From positions 396,334 to 460,333 of the forward strand of contig NZ_JADMLH010000005.1 of assembly GCF_016464385.1 (NCBI RefSeq): a stretch of DNA of 64,000 bases, given 5' to 3'. Position numbers and translations under genes: made by a program. How positions within the stretch are numbered: position 1 is the first letter of the stretch; every line of letters starts with the position of its first letter. This stretch comes from Nucisporomicrobium flavum. Its GTDB lineage: Bacteria; Actinomycetota; Actinomycetes; Mycobacteriales; Micromonosporaceae. The notes under the pieces were generated by a model. It did no database searches, was not told the origin of the DNA, and saw nothing but the letters and a program-made list of their open reading frames with translations. Below are positions 48,050-55,410 of this stretch, piece after piece.

Positions 48050-49594
48050 TCACGAAGGCCGCCCTCCGCTCGAAGATGTCCGGAGCGCCTCCGCACGGCC
48101 GGCAACCCGGTTCGGCACCCAGGCGAGCGTGGTGACCGCGCCGAGGAGCAGCACGCCGATGCCGACCCAGAGCGTGATGTGCATGGCGTCGACGAACGCG
48201 CCCTGCGCCTGGACGGCCCGCGCCGGCGCCTGCCGGCCCTCGATGAGCACGAACAGGGTCGCGCCGAGCGAGTCACCGGCCTGGCCGCGCAGGTGGGCCG
48301 GCAGCGCATCCAGCACCGCGGACGCATGATCCCGGTACGCCATGGACAACACCGAGCCCATGACGGCCACGCCGAGCGCGGCGCCCACCTGCCGGAGCGT
48401 GTTGTTGACCGCGCCGCCCACACCAGCCTTGTCGGCCGGTACGGCGGTCATCGCCAGAGCCGTGGTGGCACCCATGACGAAGCCCATCCCGAGGCCCGCC
48501 ACGAGGAGGCTCACCTCGAGCTCCCAGAGCGGCGAGGTCTGGGTTGCCAGCAGCAGACCGGCGAAGGACAGCGCCAGCAACAGCAACCCGGCGGTCACGG
48601 TACGGCGGAACCCCCATCGGCGTACGACGCCCGCACTGCTCACCGCCGAGCACACGCTGCCCACCGCGACCGGGAGCAGGATCAGGCCCAGTTCCAGCGG
48701 CGAGTGCCCGAGCACCAGCTGGACGTGGAAGACGAGCAGGAAGGTGCCGCCGGTCAGCGCGAAGAAGGCGAGCGACACCGCGGTCGTGCCGCCGGCGAAC
48801 GGGGCGCTGCGGAACAGGTTCACGTCGAGCACCGGATGCGCCGTCCTGCGCTCGACCACCACCAGGGCGACGACCAGCAGGGTGCCGAGCAGGATCATTC
48901 CGGCCGAGGCCGGCGCGAACCAGTCGTTGTCCTCGCCGGCCCGGATCACGCCGTAGACGACAGCGCCGATCGCCGCGGTCGAGAGCAGCAGACCCGGCAG
49001 GTCGAGGTGGAACTCCGCGGCCGACCGCGACTCCCGCGCGGTGACGAAGAGCAGGGCCACGCACAGGGCGGCCACCGGCACGTTGATGAGAAACACCGAA
49101 CCCCACCAGAAGCGCTCGAGCAGCGCGCCGCCGAGGATCGGGCCGAAAGCCACCGAGAGGCCGCCGAGCGCCGCCCAGACGCCCATCGCCCGGCCCTGCT
49201 CGTCCTCGGGTACGGCGTTCTTGATGATCGCCAACGTGGCGGGCGGCACCACCGCGCCGCCGATGCCCATGACCGCACGCCACAGGATGAGCGAGCCCGG
49301 CGTGCCGGCGGACGCGGAGAGCGCGGACGCCACTGCGAAGATCACCAGGCCCACCGCCAGCGTCCGGCGCCGGCCCCACCGGTCGGCGATCACGCCCGCG
49401 GTGAACATCAGCGAGGCGTACACCAGGATGTACGCGTCCACCGCCCACTGCAGCTGGGAGTTGTCGGCGTGCAGGTCGCGCTGGATCGCCTGCAACGCGA
49501 CGTTGAGGATGGTGTTGTCCATCATCACCATCAGGAAACAGGCCCCGACGACCACGAGCAGGAGACTCTGCTGCTGTTTCGGCCCCGTCGTCAT
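48050..49594 (-). CDS. MFS multidrug exporter, DHA2 (14-helix) family
   Basis: The 514-residue membrane protein has fourteen hydrophobic segments. Motif A-like GVIADRWGRRRTL follows helix 2, and GPILGGALLERFWWGSVFLI carries the antiporter motif C region in helix 5. EmrB/QacA-type transporters expel hydrophobic drugs using the proton gradient. A doubled palindrome (49629-49660) sits just upstream, and a MarR gene precedes it on the same strand, so drug-induced derepression is the likely control. Confidence 0.9.
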   Translation of the reverse strand: MTTGPKQQQSLLLVVVGACFLMVMMDNTILNVALQAIQRDLHADNSQLQWAVDAYILVYASLMFTAGVIADRWGRRRTLAVGLVIFAVASALSASAGTPGSLILWRAVMGIGGAVVPPATLAIIKNAVPEDEQGRAMGVWAALGGLSVAFGPILGGALLERFWWGSVFLINVPVAALCVALLFVTARESRSAAEFHLDLPGLLLSTAAIGAVVYGVIRAGEDNDWFAPASAGMILLGTLLVVALVVVERRTAHPVLDVNLFRSAPFAGGTTAVSLAFFALTGGTFLLVFHVQLVLGHSPLELGLILLPVAVGSVCSAVSSAGVVRRWGFRRTVTAGLLLLALSFAGLLLATQTSPLWELEVSLLVAGLGMGFVMGATTALAMTAVPADKAGVGGAVNNTLRQVGAALGVAVMGSVLSMAYRDHASAVLDALPAHLRGQAGDSLGATLFVLIEGRQAPARAVQAQGAFVDAMHITLWVGIGVLLLGAVTTLAWVPNRVAGRAEALRTSSSGGRPS

Positions 49595-49628
49595 GCCGCC
49601 CCCGTCCGTCAGGCATACCCACGCGGTT

Positions 49629-49660
49629 ATCAGCTAACTGATTTCTATCAGTTAACTGAT
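49629..49660. promoter_or_regulatory. Double MarR operator upstream of the DHA2 exporter
   Basis: Two palindromes, ATCAGCTAACTGAT (49629-49642) and ATCAGTTAACTGAT (49647-49660), start 18 bp apart. The second extends to the perfect TATCAGTTAACTGATA. They lie 35-66 bp before the exporter start in the only AT-rich patch of the gap. Repression by the MarR encoded just upstream is inferred. Confidence 0.78.
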
Positions 49661-49677
49661 ACGCGCGGAACCCTCGG

Positions 49678-50145
49678 TCAGGATACGGCGGGACCGTCGA
49701 CGGCGAGCCGGGCCCGGTGCAACAGCGCCCGGAACGTGGCGAGCTCCTCGGCGCTGAACTCCGCCTCGTACCGCTGATCCACCCGCCGAGCCGCCGCATC
49801 CGCCTTCGTCAGCAGGGCACCGCCCTTACGCGTCAGCGCGAGCGCCATGATCCGGGTGGAGGCGGCCACCGGCATCCGCTCGGTGAGCCCCCGCTGCTCG
49901 AGAGCGGCCGTGACCACACTCATGGACTGCGGCGTGATGCGGCACAACCGGGCCAGCTGGGCACTGGACACGCCGGGATTGCACCGCACCATCAGCAGGG
50001 CGGTGTACTGCGTGACGGTGAGATCGAACGGCGCCAACGCCTCGGCCTTCCGAGCGATCATCTCGGAGGACGCGTGCTGCAGCAGCGTACTGACCCGCTC
50101 GTTGATCTCCCGCTGCCGTTCAGCGTCCGCCCTGCCGCCAGCCAC
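49678..50145 (-). CDS. MarR family transcriptional regulator
   Basis: The 155-residue MarR winged-helix protein (recognition helix SAQLARLCRITPQSMSVVTA, wing RMPVAASTRIMALAL) starts at GTG 50145, set by GGGGAGG 7 bp upstream. It is upstream of the DHA2 exporter, separated by 83 bp that contain a doubled palindrome, so it probably represses the exporter. It follows the lipoprotein gene by 19 bp and may share that gene's promoter. Confidence 0.87.
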   Translation of the reverse strand: MAGGRADAERQREINERVSTLLQHASSEMIARKAEALAPFDLTVTQYTALLMVRCNPGVSSAQLARLCRITPQSMSVVTAALEQRGLTERMPVAASTRIMALALTRKGGALLTKADAAARRVDQRYEAEFSAEELATFRALLHRARLAVDGPAVS

Positions 50146-50164
50146 GTACCCGCCTCCCCGAAGC

Positions 50165-50875
50165 TCAGGACCCCATCGTGACGTAGAAGCTGTCGGGCAT
50201 CTCCTTGACGCCGGCCGGCCGCGCCACATCAGCCGCCGTGTCATAGTCGCTGACATCCAGCGTCCACTGGGCGGCAGGCTCGCTCTTCGGCGCGGGCATG
50301 GGCGGCAACTCGACCTCGAGGTGGGTCAGCCGTCCCCGCCCGTCCACGGACGCGACGAACGACACCGGCTTGATGAGCCGCGACTCGATCGTCGACAGCG
50401 TCGCCCCGGCAATCCGTACCCGGGTGCCCTCGATCGTGCCGCGGATGACCTGCCCCTCCTGCTTCGCCTCGGTCACCGCATCCAGCAACGGCTTCACATC
50501 GGTACGGTCGGCGTGCGCAAAGGTGAGCCCCATCCGCTCCGCCGCCTTCGGTATCCGCGACTGGTCGATGTGCTGCCACCGAGCGGCCCCGGTGCGGCTG
50601 TACTGATCGTCGCCGAGCAGCCGCATCTCCACCCCGTCCATGTCACTGCCGGGGAAAGTTGTCGTCCACATGGCCCGACGGTGCGGCACGTCGGTCACCC
50701 CGGAAACCTCCACCTCGGGTACGGCCACCCGATAGCGATACGCACCCGTGGCGAGCGCCGGCGTGGATGCGGCCAGGACGGCCTTGGCGTCGGGCGCCAC
50801 CGGGGCGGCCGGCTCGTTCGCACAGGCGCCGAGACCGGCGGCGGCCACGACCAGGACGAGAAGGCGAGTGATCAT
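50165..50875 (-). CDS. Putative lipoprotein (LppX/LprG-like)
   Basis: The 236-residue protein has a lipoprotein signal (MITRLLVLVVAAAGLGAC, lipobox LGAC at about residue 18). The mature part alternates beta strands and one helix, and the length fits LolA-fold lipoproteins of the LppX_LprAFG group, which carry lipids in the actinobacterial envelope. I cannot confirm the family from motifs alone. ATG 50875 is preferred over GTG 50884. It is probably co-transcribed with the MarR and exporter genes downstream. Confidence 0.75.
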   Translation of the reverse strand: MITRLLVLVVAAAGLGACANEPAAPVAPDAKAVLAASTPALATGAYRYRVAVPEVEVSGVTDVPHRRAMWTTTFPGSDMDGVEMRLLGDDQYSRTGAARWQHIDQSRIPKAAERMGLTFAHADRTDVKPLLDAVTEAKQEGQVIRGTIEGTRVRIAGATLSTIESRLIKPVSFVASVDGRGRLTHLEVELPPMPAPKSEPAAQWTLDVSDYDTAADVARPAGVKEMPDSFYVTMGS

Positions 50876-50985
50876 GCTCGCCACCCTAGGAAGCAGGAAA
50901 CCCCGGCCGCTGCCCCGCTCGATAACGATCTCGACAGGGCGGCAGACCCGCCGACCACAACGACGACGGGCCTGCCCGGCCGCCG

Positions 50986-51210
50986 CTACTTCGCGAGGCG
51001 TCCCAGCTCGGCGATGGCCTGCGCGGCCCGGATGTACTTGTTGCCGGCCAGGTCGCCGATGGTCTTGATGTTGAACGCCTTCTTCAGCGCCTCGGCGTCG
51101 GCCTCACTCACACCGGACAGCGCGGAGACGGGGGCGTCGGCCAGCTCGGCCAGCGAGGTGGACTCGTAAGCCTTGTCGAGCAATGCGTCGAGGTTCACGG
51201 AGATCGGCAT
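50986..51210 (-). CDS. Small helix-hairpin-helix-like protein
   Basis: The 74-residue protein starts at ATG 51210 (MPISVNLDALLDKAYESTSL). It is all-helical with a helix-hairpin-helix pattern in DAPVSALSGVSEADAEALKK, then NIKTIGDLAGNKYIRAA, as in the non-specific DNA-binding HhH of RuvA/UvrC or in DUF4332-type domains. It has no cysteine and no signal peptide. I know of similar short actinomycete proteins but no function. A GGAAGGGAA sequence upstream serves as ribosome binding site. Divergent from the RTX-repeat gene. Confidence 0.72.
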   Translation of the reverse strand: MPISVNLDALLDKAYESTSLAELADAPVSALSGVSEADAEALKKAFNIKTIGDLAGNKYIRAAQAIAELGRLAK

Positions 51211-51397
51211 AAGCGTTCCCTTCCGAAGCGGCAAGCGCCGGGCAGCTGCCGGGCCGCAGCTGGCACTTTGCCGTTCCTGACCCAGGCAAACCTGCTTTAC
51301 CCACGGAAGGCGGACCTCGGGGCAGCACAGACGAGCGCTTCTCACGTACTGTCCCAGTCGATCATCGCAATGCACGCCCAGTACGGGGAGATTCTGC

Positions 51398-52558
51398 ATG
51401 TTCGTGTTCCACCGCAAGGCCCTGGCCGGCATCGGCATCACCGTCGCAGCCGTCGCTTCCACCGCGTTGTTCACGACGCCGGCCCAGGCGGCGACCGCCG
51501 GCCTGGCCAAGGTGGTCGGTTCGTCCACCGTCCAGTTCAACGCGCTGATGGGCAAGTCCAACGGCTTGACGATCACCATTTCGGGTCGCACCGTCACGCT
51601 GGACGACAAGGTCGCCATCAAGGCCGGTAGCGGCTGCAAGGCGGTCAAGCGCGACAAGACCAAGGTCAAGTGCACGACGTCCCGGAAGGTCACGAAGCTC
51701 AGCGTCGCCCTCGGCGACAAGAACGACTGGGTCACCAACAAGACGTCCGTCTACATGCTGGCGGACGGCGGTTCCGGCAACGACACCCTCACCGGTGGCT
51801 CCGGCAACGACCAGCTCCAGGGCGCCGCCGGCAACGACAAGCTGTACGGTAAGAACGGCAAGGACACGTTCTTCGGCGGCGCCGGGAACGACCGCATCTA
51901 CGGCGCTGCCGGCAACGACCGGGTCGCCGCGGGCGCGGGCGCCGACACCGTGTACGGCGACGACGGCGTCGACACCCTCCTCGGTGAGGACGGCAACGAC
52001 ACGATCTACGGTGGAACGGCCAACGACGAGATCGCCGGAGGCACGGGTAACGACACCGTCTACGCCGGCACGGGCAACGACACCGTCGCCGCCGGTACGG
52101 GCAACGACAAGGTCTCCGCGGCGGCCGGCGACGACATCGTCGTGGGCGAAGCCGGTGACGACGTGCTCGGTGGCGACAGCGGTGCGGACATCATCTCCGG
52201 TGAGGCCGGCAACGATCGGATCACCGGCGGCGACGGCGACGACATCGCGTTCGGCAAGGCCGGCAACGACCAGATCGCCGGTGGCAACGGTGACGACGTT
52301 CTGATCGGTGAGGACCTCCTCGAGAGCGGCATGCCGGTCGGCAGCGACTCGGCCCTCGACCGGCTCGACGGTGGGGCCAACGTCACCGCCGACGGCGACG
52401 CCTGCTCGGTGATGGCCGCCGGCACCACGGTCAACTGCGAGTTCGTCGCCCCGGCCGCCCTGGCCCGCGCGTCCGCCGCGACCGCGGCGGCACCGGAGCT
52501 CGAGACCGCAGCTCAGATCGAGCGCCGGGCGACCGCCGCCCTGGCCGCGACCAAGTAA
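51398..52558 (+). CDS. Secreted RTX-type calcium-binding repeat protein
   Basis: The 386-residue protein has a Sec signal peptide (FHRKALAGIGITVAAVAST, cleavage about residue 32 after AQA), an N-terminal beta-rich domain (to about 120) and then about eighteen nonapeptide repeats of the GGxGxDxUx kind (GSGNDTLTG, GEDGNDTIYG; about 123-310) that form a Ca2+-bound parallel beta-roll. RTX proteins of Gram-negatives leave by type I secretion; here a Sec signal replaces that and no ABC exporter is nearby. Ala-rich C-terminal tail. Its role is unknown, possibly cell-surface adhesion. ATG 51398 follows GGGGAGA. A strong hairpin terminator follows. Confidence 0.9.
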   Translation: MFVFHRKALAGIGITVAAVASTALFTTPAQAATAGLAKVVGSSTVQFNALMGKSNGLTITISGRTVTLDDKVAIKAGSGCKAVKRDKTKVKCTTSRKVTKLSVALGDKNDWVTNKTSVYMLADGGSGNDTLTGGSGNDQLQGAAGNDKLYGKNGKDTFFGGAGNDRIYGAAGNDRVAAGAGADTVYGDDGVDTLLGEDGNDTIYGGTANDEIAGGTGNDTVYAGTGNDTVAAGTGNDKVSAAAGDDIVVGEAGDDVLGGDSGADIISGEAGNDRITGGDGDDIAFGKAGNDQIAGGNGDDVLIGEDLLESGMPVGSDSALDRLDGGANVTADGDACSVMAAGTTVNCEFVAPAALARASAATAAAPELETAAQIERRATAALAATK

Positions 52559-52580
52559 CCAGCACCGCCAGGTCGATCGA

Positions 52581-52619
52581 GGCAGTGCCGCTGGGGATGA
52601 GCTCCCCGGCGGCACTGCC
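52581..52619 (+). terminator. Hairpin terminator of the RTX-repeat gene
   Basis: An 11-bp stem GGCAGTGCCGC/GCGGCACTGCC (52581-52591, 52609-52619) is extended by GGGG/CCCC and capped by ATGAGCT. It follows the stop by 22 bp. No long U tract. Confidence 0.87.
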
Positions 52620-52694
52620 CTGCTTAGCTGCGGTTACTCACTCCGTAGCCCGCTGCCCCGCCCCGGGTGGCACTGTCGGGTAACCTGATCGCGC

Positions 52695-52769
52695 GGGCCG
52701 CTAGCTCAATGGCAGAGCTGTGGACTTTTAATCCATAGGTTCAGGGTTCGAGTCCCTGGCGGCCCACCA
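52695..52769 (+). tRNA. tRNA-Lys (TTT)
   Basis: Acceptor GGGCCGC/GCGGCCC, D arm GCTC/GAGC, anticodon stem GTGGA/TCCAT with loop CTTTTAA (anticodon TTT), T arm CAGGG-TTCGAGT-CCCTG, discriminator A at 52766. Unlike the tRNA-Gly above, CCA is encoded (52767-52769). The 319-bp stretch 52559-52877 holds only this tRNA and the preceding terminator. Confidence 0.95.
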
Positions 52770-52877
52770 CCACCGACCTTTCGGCCCCGTTCGCACTGTT
52801 CGTCCCAGCACCACGGGACCAATCTGCGGGCAACCGCGCCGGACGCGGACAACTGGTCTCACGCCTAGGTTGTCTCT

Positions 52878-53387
52878 GTGACGATCGAAGCGGCCGCCGG
52901 CACCGTGCGTCTGGAGAAGATCAAGCGTCCCGGTGGTGTCTTCTGGTTCGACCTTCAGCGGGTCGGCCAGGATGATGACGGAACCTGGCTACGAGGTCCG
53001 GTCGGTTCGCCGTGGGTTGCGCCGCATGACTGCGGCACCCTGCCCATGCCCGTGGTCGTGCTGCTGGCGGAGGACCGTCCCTGGGCGGCGTGGTGGGTCG
53101 GTGATCCTGCTGATCAGCGGCTGGAGATCGACGTCTGCCTGCCGCCGACGACGACCGGTGCGTGCTGGCGGTATGTCGATCTCGAGCTGGACCCGGTGCT
53201 GCACCGGCCGAGCGGACGCGTCGAGATCGAGGATTGGGACGAGTACGAAGAGGCCGCCCTCAACGGCTGGATGAACGCGGACGAAGCCGGCCTCGCCCAG
53301 GCCACCGCTGAGCACTGTGCCGAGGTCCTACGCCGGGGTGCAGAGCCTTGGATTCAACGTGGTTGGCAGATGTTGCGCGACATGTGA
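52878..53387 (+). CDS. DUF402 (FomD-like) domain protein
   Basis: The 169-residue protein has the DUF402 signature: WRYVDLELDPVLHRPSGRVE and then VEIEDWDEYEEAALNGWM, acidic residues that bind a divalent metal. DUF402 proteins of known activity (FomD, SA1684 type) hydrolyse nucleoside diphosphates or CMP-phosphonates. Here the substrate is not predictable and a nucleotide-linked housekeeping or stress role is possible. GTG 52878 is the start; there is no clear operon partner. Confidence 0.78.
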   Translation: MTIEAAAGTVRLEKIKRPGGVFWFDLQRVGQDDDGTWLRGPVGSPWVAPHDCGTLPMPVVVLLAEDRPWAAWWVGDPADQRLEIDVCLPPTTTGACWRYVDLELDPVLHRPSGRVEIEDWDEYEEAALNGWMNADEAGLAQATAEHCAEVLRRGAEPWIQRGWQMLRDM

Positions 53388-53445
53388 GGCGACGTGCCTC
53401 TCGCGCTCCTTCGGCCAGGGATCGCGGAGCGGACCCGGGCGGCTC

Positions 53446-53883
53446 TCAGCAGTGCTCGGGATGCACGGAGGAGCCCTCGTTCCACACCGGTTGCGGTGTG
53501 AACTGCTGCTCGCGACCGTCAGCGAGCGCCTCGACGTCGATCGTTGCGACGTAGGAGAAGTTGGTGTCCACAAACACCAGGATCGACCCGCTGAGATCCC
53601 CGAAGGGCATCTCCTCGCGGAATCCGGGCGGCACCGTGCCGAGCGTCACCGTCGGGGTGGGCTGAAGAGAGCGCTGCTGCGAAACCTCCCACAGAACGCG
53701 TGCGTCCCTGGTGGCGACCCGCACCCGGGTCAGATAACTCTCGGGACCGCACTGCCCACCGATCTCCAGCGATAGGCGGTCGCCGGCCAGCTGGGCGGTC
53801 AGCCATTTCTCGTCCCCGGCGCACCCGCTGACCAGGCAGCCGGCGATGAGCAGCACGGCCGCGATGCGAGCGAGGGTTCGCAC
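53446..53883 (-). CDS. Small putative lipoprotein
   Basis: The 145-residue protein starts at GTG 53883: VRTLARIAAVLLIAGCLVSG, then the lipobox VSGC followed by AGDEKW. The mature part is about 120 residues, beta-rich, with one Cys (GGQCGPES) and a terminal Cys that may pair. No family recognised. It is exported and lipid-anchored on the outer membrane face by inference. It stands alone between the DUF402 and HxlR genes. Confidence 0.72.
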   Translation of the reverse strand: MRTLARIAAVLLIAGCLVSGCAGDEKWLTAQLAGDRLSLEIGGQCGPESYLTRVRVATRDARVLWEVSQQRSLQPTPTVTLGTVPPGFREEMPFGDLSGSILVFVDTNFSYVATIDVEALADGREQQFTPQPVWNEGSSVHPEHC

Positions 53884-53932
53884 GGCCGCAGCGTACTCCG
53901 TCGATGGCCGCCCGGCGTGCGCCGTCACGACA

Positions 53933-54011
53933 GCCGCGCGGCCAGCGGGAACGGCCGTGCCGCGCGGCCAGCGGGAAACGGCCGGGCCGCGCGGCCCGGC
54001 GGAACCGACGG
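53933..54011. repeat. Three 26-27-bp GC tandem repeats
   Basis: Units begin GCCGCGCGGCC at 53933, 53959 and 53986, each followed by AGCGGGAA or a variant and ending CGGCCG or CGACGG. They fill the gap between the lipoprotein start and the HxlR stop. No coding role. Confidence 0.7.
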
Positions 54012-54041
54012 AAGGTCGCGAGAGGCGGGCCCAGGAGAGTT

Positions 54042-54560
54042 CTAGGCGGTTCGAGCGCGTTCGTAGGCCCGGGTCAGTTCGGCGAGAACTCCGTCCTCGG
54101 GCTGCGGACGCCCCTCGAGGTGCATAGCTCGAAGCTCGTCCATGAACCTCTGCCACATCTCCGGACCACCCTCCGCGAGCAGCTCCGCCCGGATCGACAG
54201 CTCGGGCGAGGTCGGCAGCCATCGCGAACCCCAGGCACCGAGGTGCGCCATGAACGGGACGAGTTCGATCGACGCCTCGGTGAGGCGGTAGTCGATCTTT
54301 TGGCGGTGGGTCGGGTCCTCGTGCCGGCTGAGCAGTCCAGCGTCCACCAGCTTGGACAGGCGGCTGGCGAGGATGTTCGACGCGATGCCTTCGAGTGAGT
54401 TCGTGAGCAGCTCGCGGAAGTGCCGGTAGCCGCCGAACATGACGTCGCGCAGCACGACCAGACTCCACCGGTCGCCCAGGAGCTCGACGGTCAAGTTGAT
54501 CGGGCACCCGGACTTCCCGCCGGGTACGGGCAGGCGACCGACCCCTACTGATTGCGGCAT
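54042..54560 (-). CDS. HxlR-family winged-helix regulator
   Basis: The 172-residue protein has the HxlR core: CPINLTVELLGDRWSLVVLR, then HFRELLTNSLEGIASNILAS and the wing RHEDPTHRQKIDYRLTE. The Cys near the N terminus (SGCPI) is a typical redox-sensing position in HxlR/HypR proteins. It is divergent from a DHFR-like reductase with an operator between (54583-54603), the classic HypR-type arrangement. Disulfide or quinone stress may be the signal. Tail (about 115-172) is longer than usual. Confidence 0.88.
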   Translation of the reverse strand: MPQSVGVGRLPVPGGKSGCPINLTVELLGDRWSLVVLRDVMFGGYRHFRELLTNSLEGIASNILASRLSKLVDAGLLSRHEDPTHRQKIDYRLTEASIELVPFMAHLGAWGSRWLPTSPELSIRAELLAEGGPEMWQRFMDELRAMHLEGRPQPEDGVLAELTRAYERARTA

Positions 54561-54582
54561 GCAACCAGAGTAGTACGGTAAA

Positions 54583-54603
54583 CCGGTTGCAACTTACAAC
54601 CGG
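54583..54603. promoter_or_regulatory. HxlR operator
   Basis: The hyphenated palindrome CCGGTTG-N7-CAACCGG is centred between the HxlR start (54560) and the reductase start (54623). A further half-site GCAACC lies at 54561-54566. It would let one HxlR dimer block both promoters. Confidence 0.75.
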
Positions 54604-54622
54604 AAGCCGCCGAGGAGGGTTC

Positions 54623-55267
54623 GTGCCGCAACTGCTGAAGGTGCAGAGCTTCATCGTTTCGCGTGACGGGTTCGGTACCGGTGAGGGGCAGAGCCTGGAG
54701 CGCCCCTTCGGTCACGCCGACCCGACGCCGCTGTTCTCCTGGCGTGCCGCAACCGCCAGCTTCATCTACCGCACCGAGCCCGGCGGCACCCGCGGCATCG
54801 ACGACTACCTGGCGCGCGACTACGACCACAACATCGGCGCGGAGATCATGGGACGGAACAAGTTCGGCCCCCAGCGCGGGCCGTGGGAGAACTACGAGTG
54901 GCAGGGGTGGTGGGGCGACAATCCGCCGTTCCACACGCCGGTGTTCGTGCTCACCCACTACGAGCGACCGTCGTTCACGCTGTCCGACACCACGTTCCAT
55001 TTCCTCGATGCGAGCCCGGCCGAGGCGCTGGAACGCGCCAAGCAGGCCGCCGGCGGCCAGGACGTACGCCTCGGCGGCGGAGTCGCCACCATCCGCGAGT
55101 TCCTCGAGGCCGACCTGGTCGACACGATGCACATCGCCGTCGCGCCCGTCGACCTCGAACGGGGTGAGCGGCTGTGGGACAGCCACACCGACCTCCTCGA
55201 CCGCTTCCACCTCGAGTCGGTGCCGAGCCCGAGCGGAATCACTCACCTCTTGTTCTGGAGAAGATGA
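54623..55267 (+). CDS. DHFR-like (RibD C-terminal) reductase, HxlR-controlled
   Basis: The 214-residue RibD-C/DHFR superfamily reductase starts at GTG 54623 behind GGAGGG (VPQLLKVQSFIVSRDGFG). It has IMGRNKFGP as the mid-domain block, and VRLGGGVATIREFLEADLVD as the NADPH-binding segment. Its pairing with HxlR and the operator suggests a redox- or electrophile-induced reductase. Substrate unknown; it is a distant paralogue of the 25656 protein. Confidence 0.86.
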   Translation: MPQLLKVQSFIVSRDGFGTGEGQSLERPFGHADPTPLFSWRAATASFIYRTEPGGTRGIDDYLARDYDHNIGAEIMGRNKFGPQRGPWENYEWQGWWGDNPPFHTPVFVLTHYERPSFTLSDTTFHFLDASPAEALERAKQAAGGQDVRLGGGVATIREFLEADLVDTMHIAVAPVDLERGERLWDSHTDLLDRFHLESVPSPSGITHLLFWRR

Positions 55268-55410
55268 CGGAGGAAGTGACGGAGGAAGTTACTCAACCGT
55301 TACGACGCTCCGGGAGCGTCTCGTCCGTTCGACCGAGTCCCCGTCGGTGATCTTCGATATATCGTCGCGCAGGACATCGACACCGATGTCCTGTGCCATG
55401 GGGGATCTCA

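Noticed and set aside
51398..52558. Part of a type I secretion locus
   Set aside because: No ABC exporter, HlyD-type adaptor or C-terminal secretion signal; the protein has a Sec signal.
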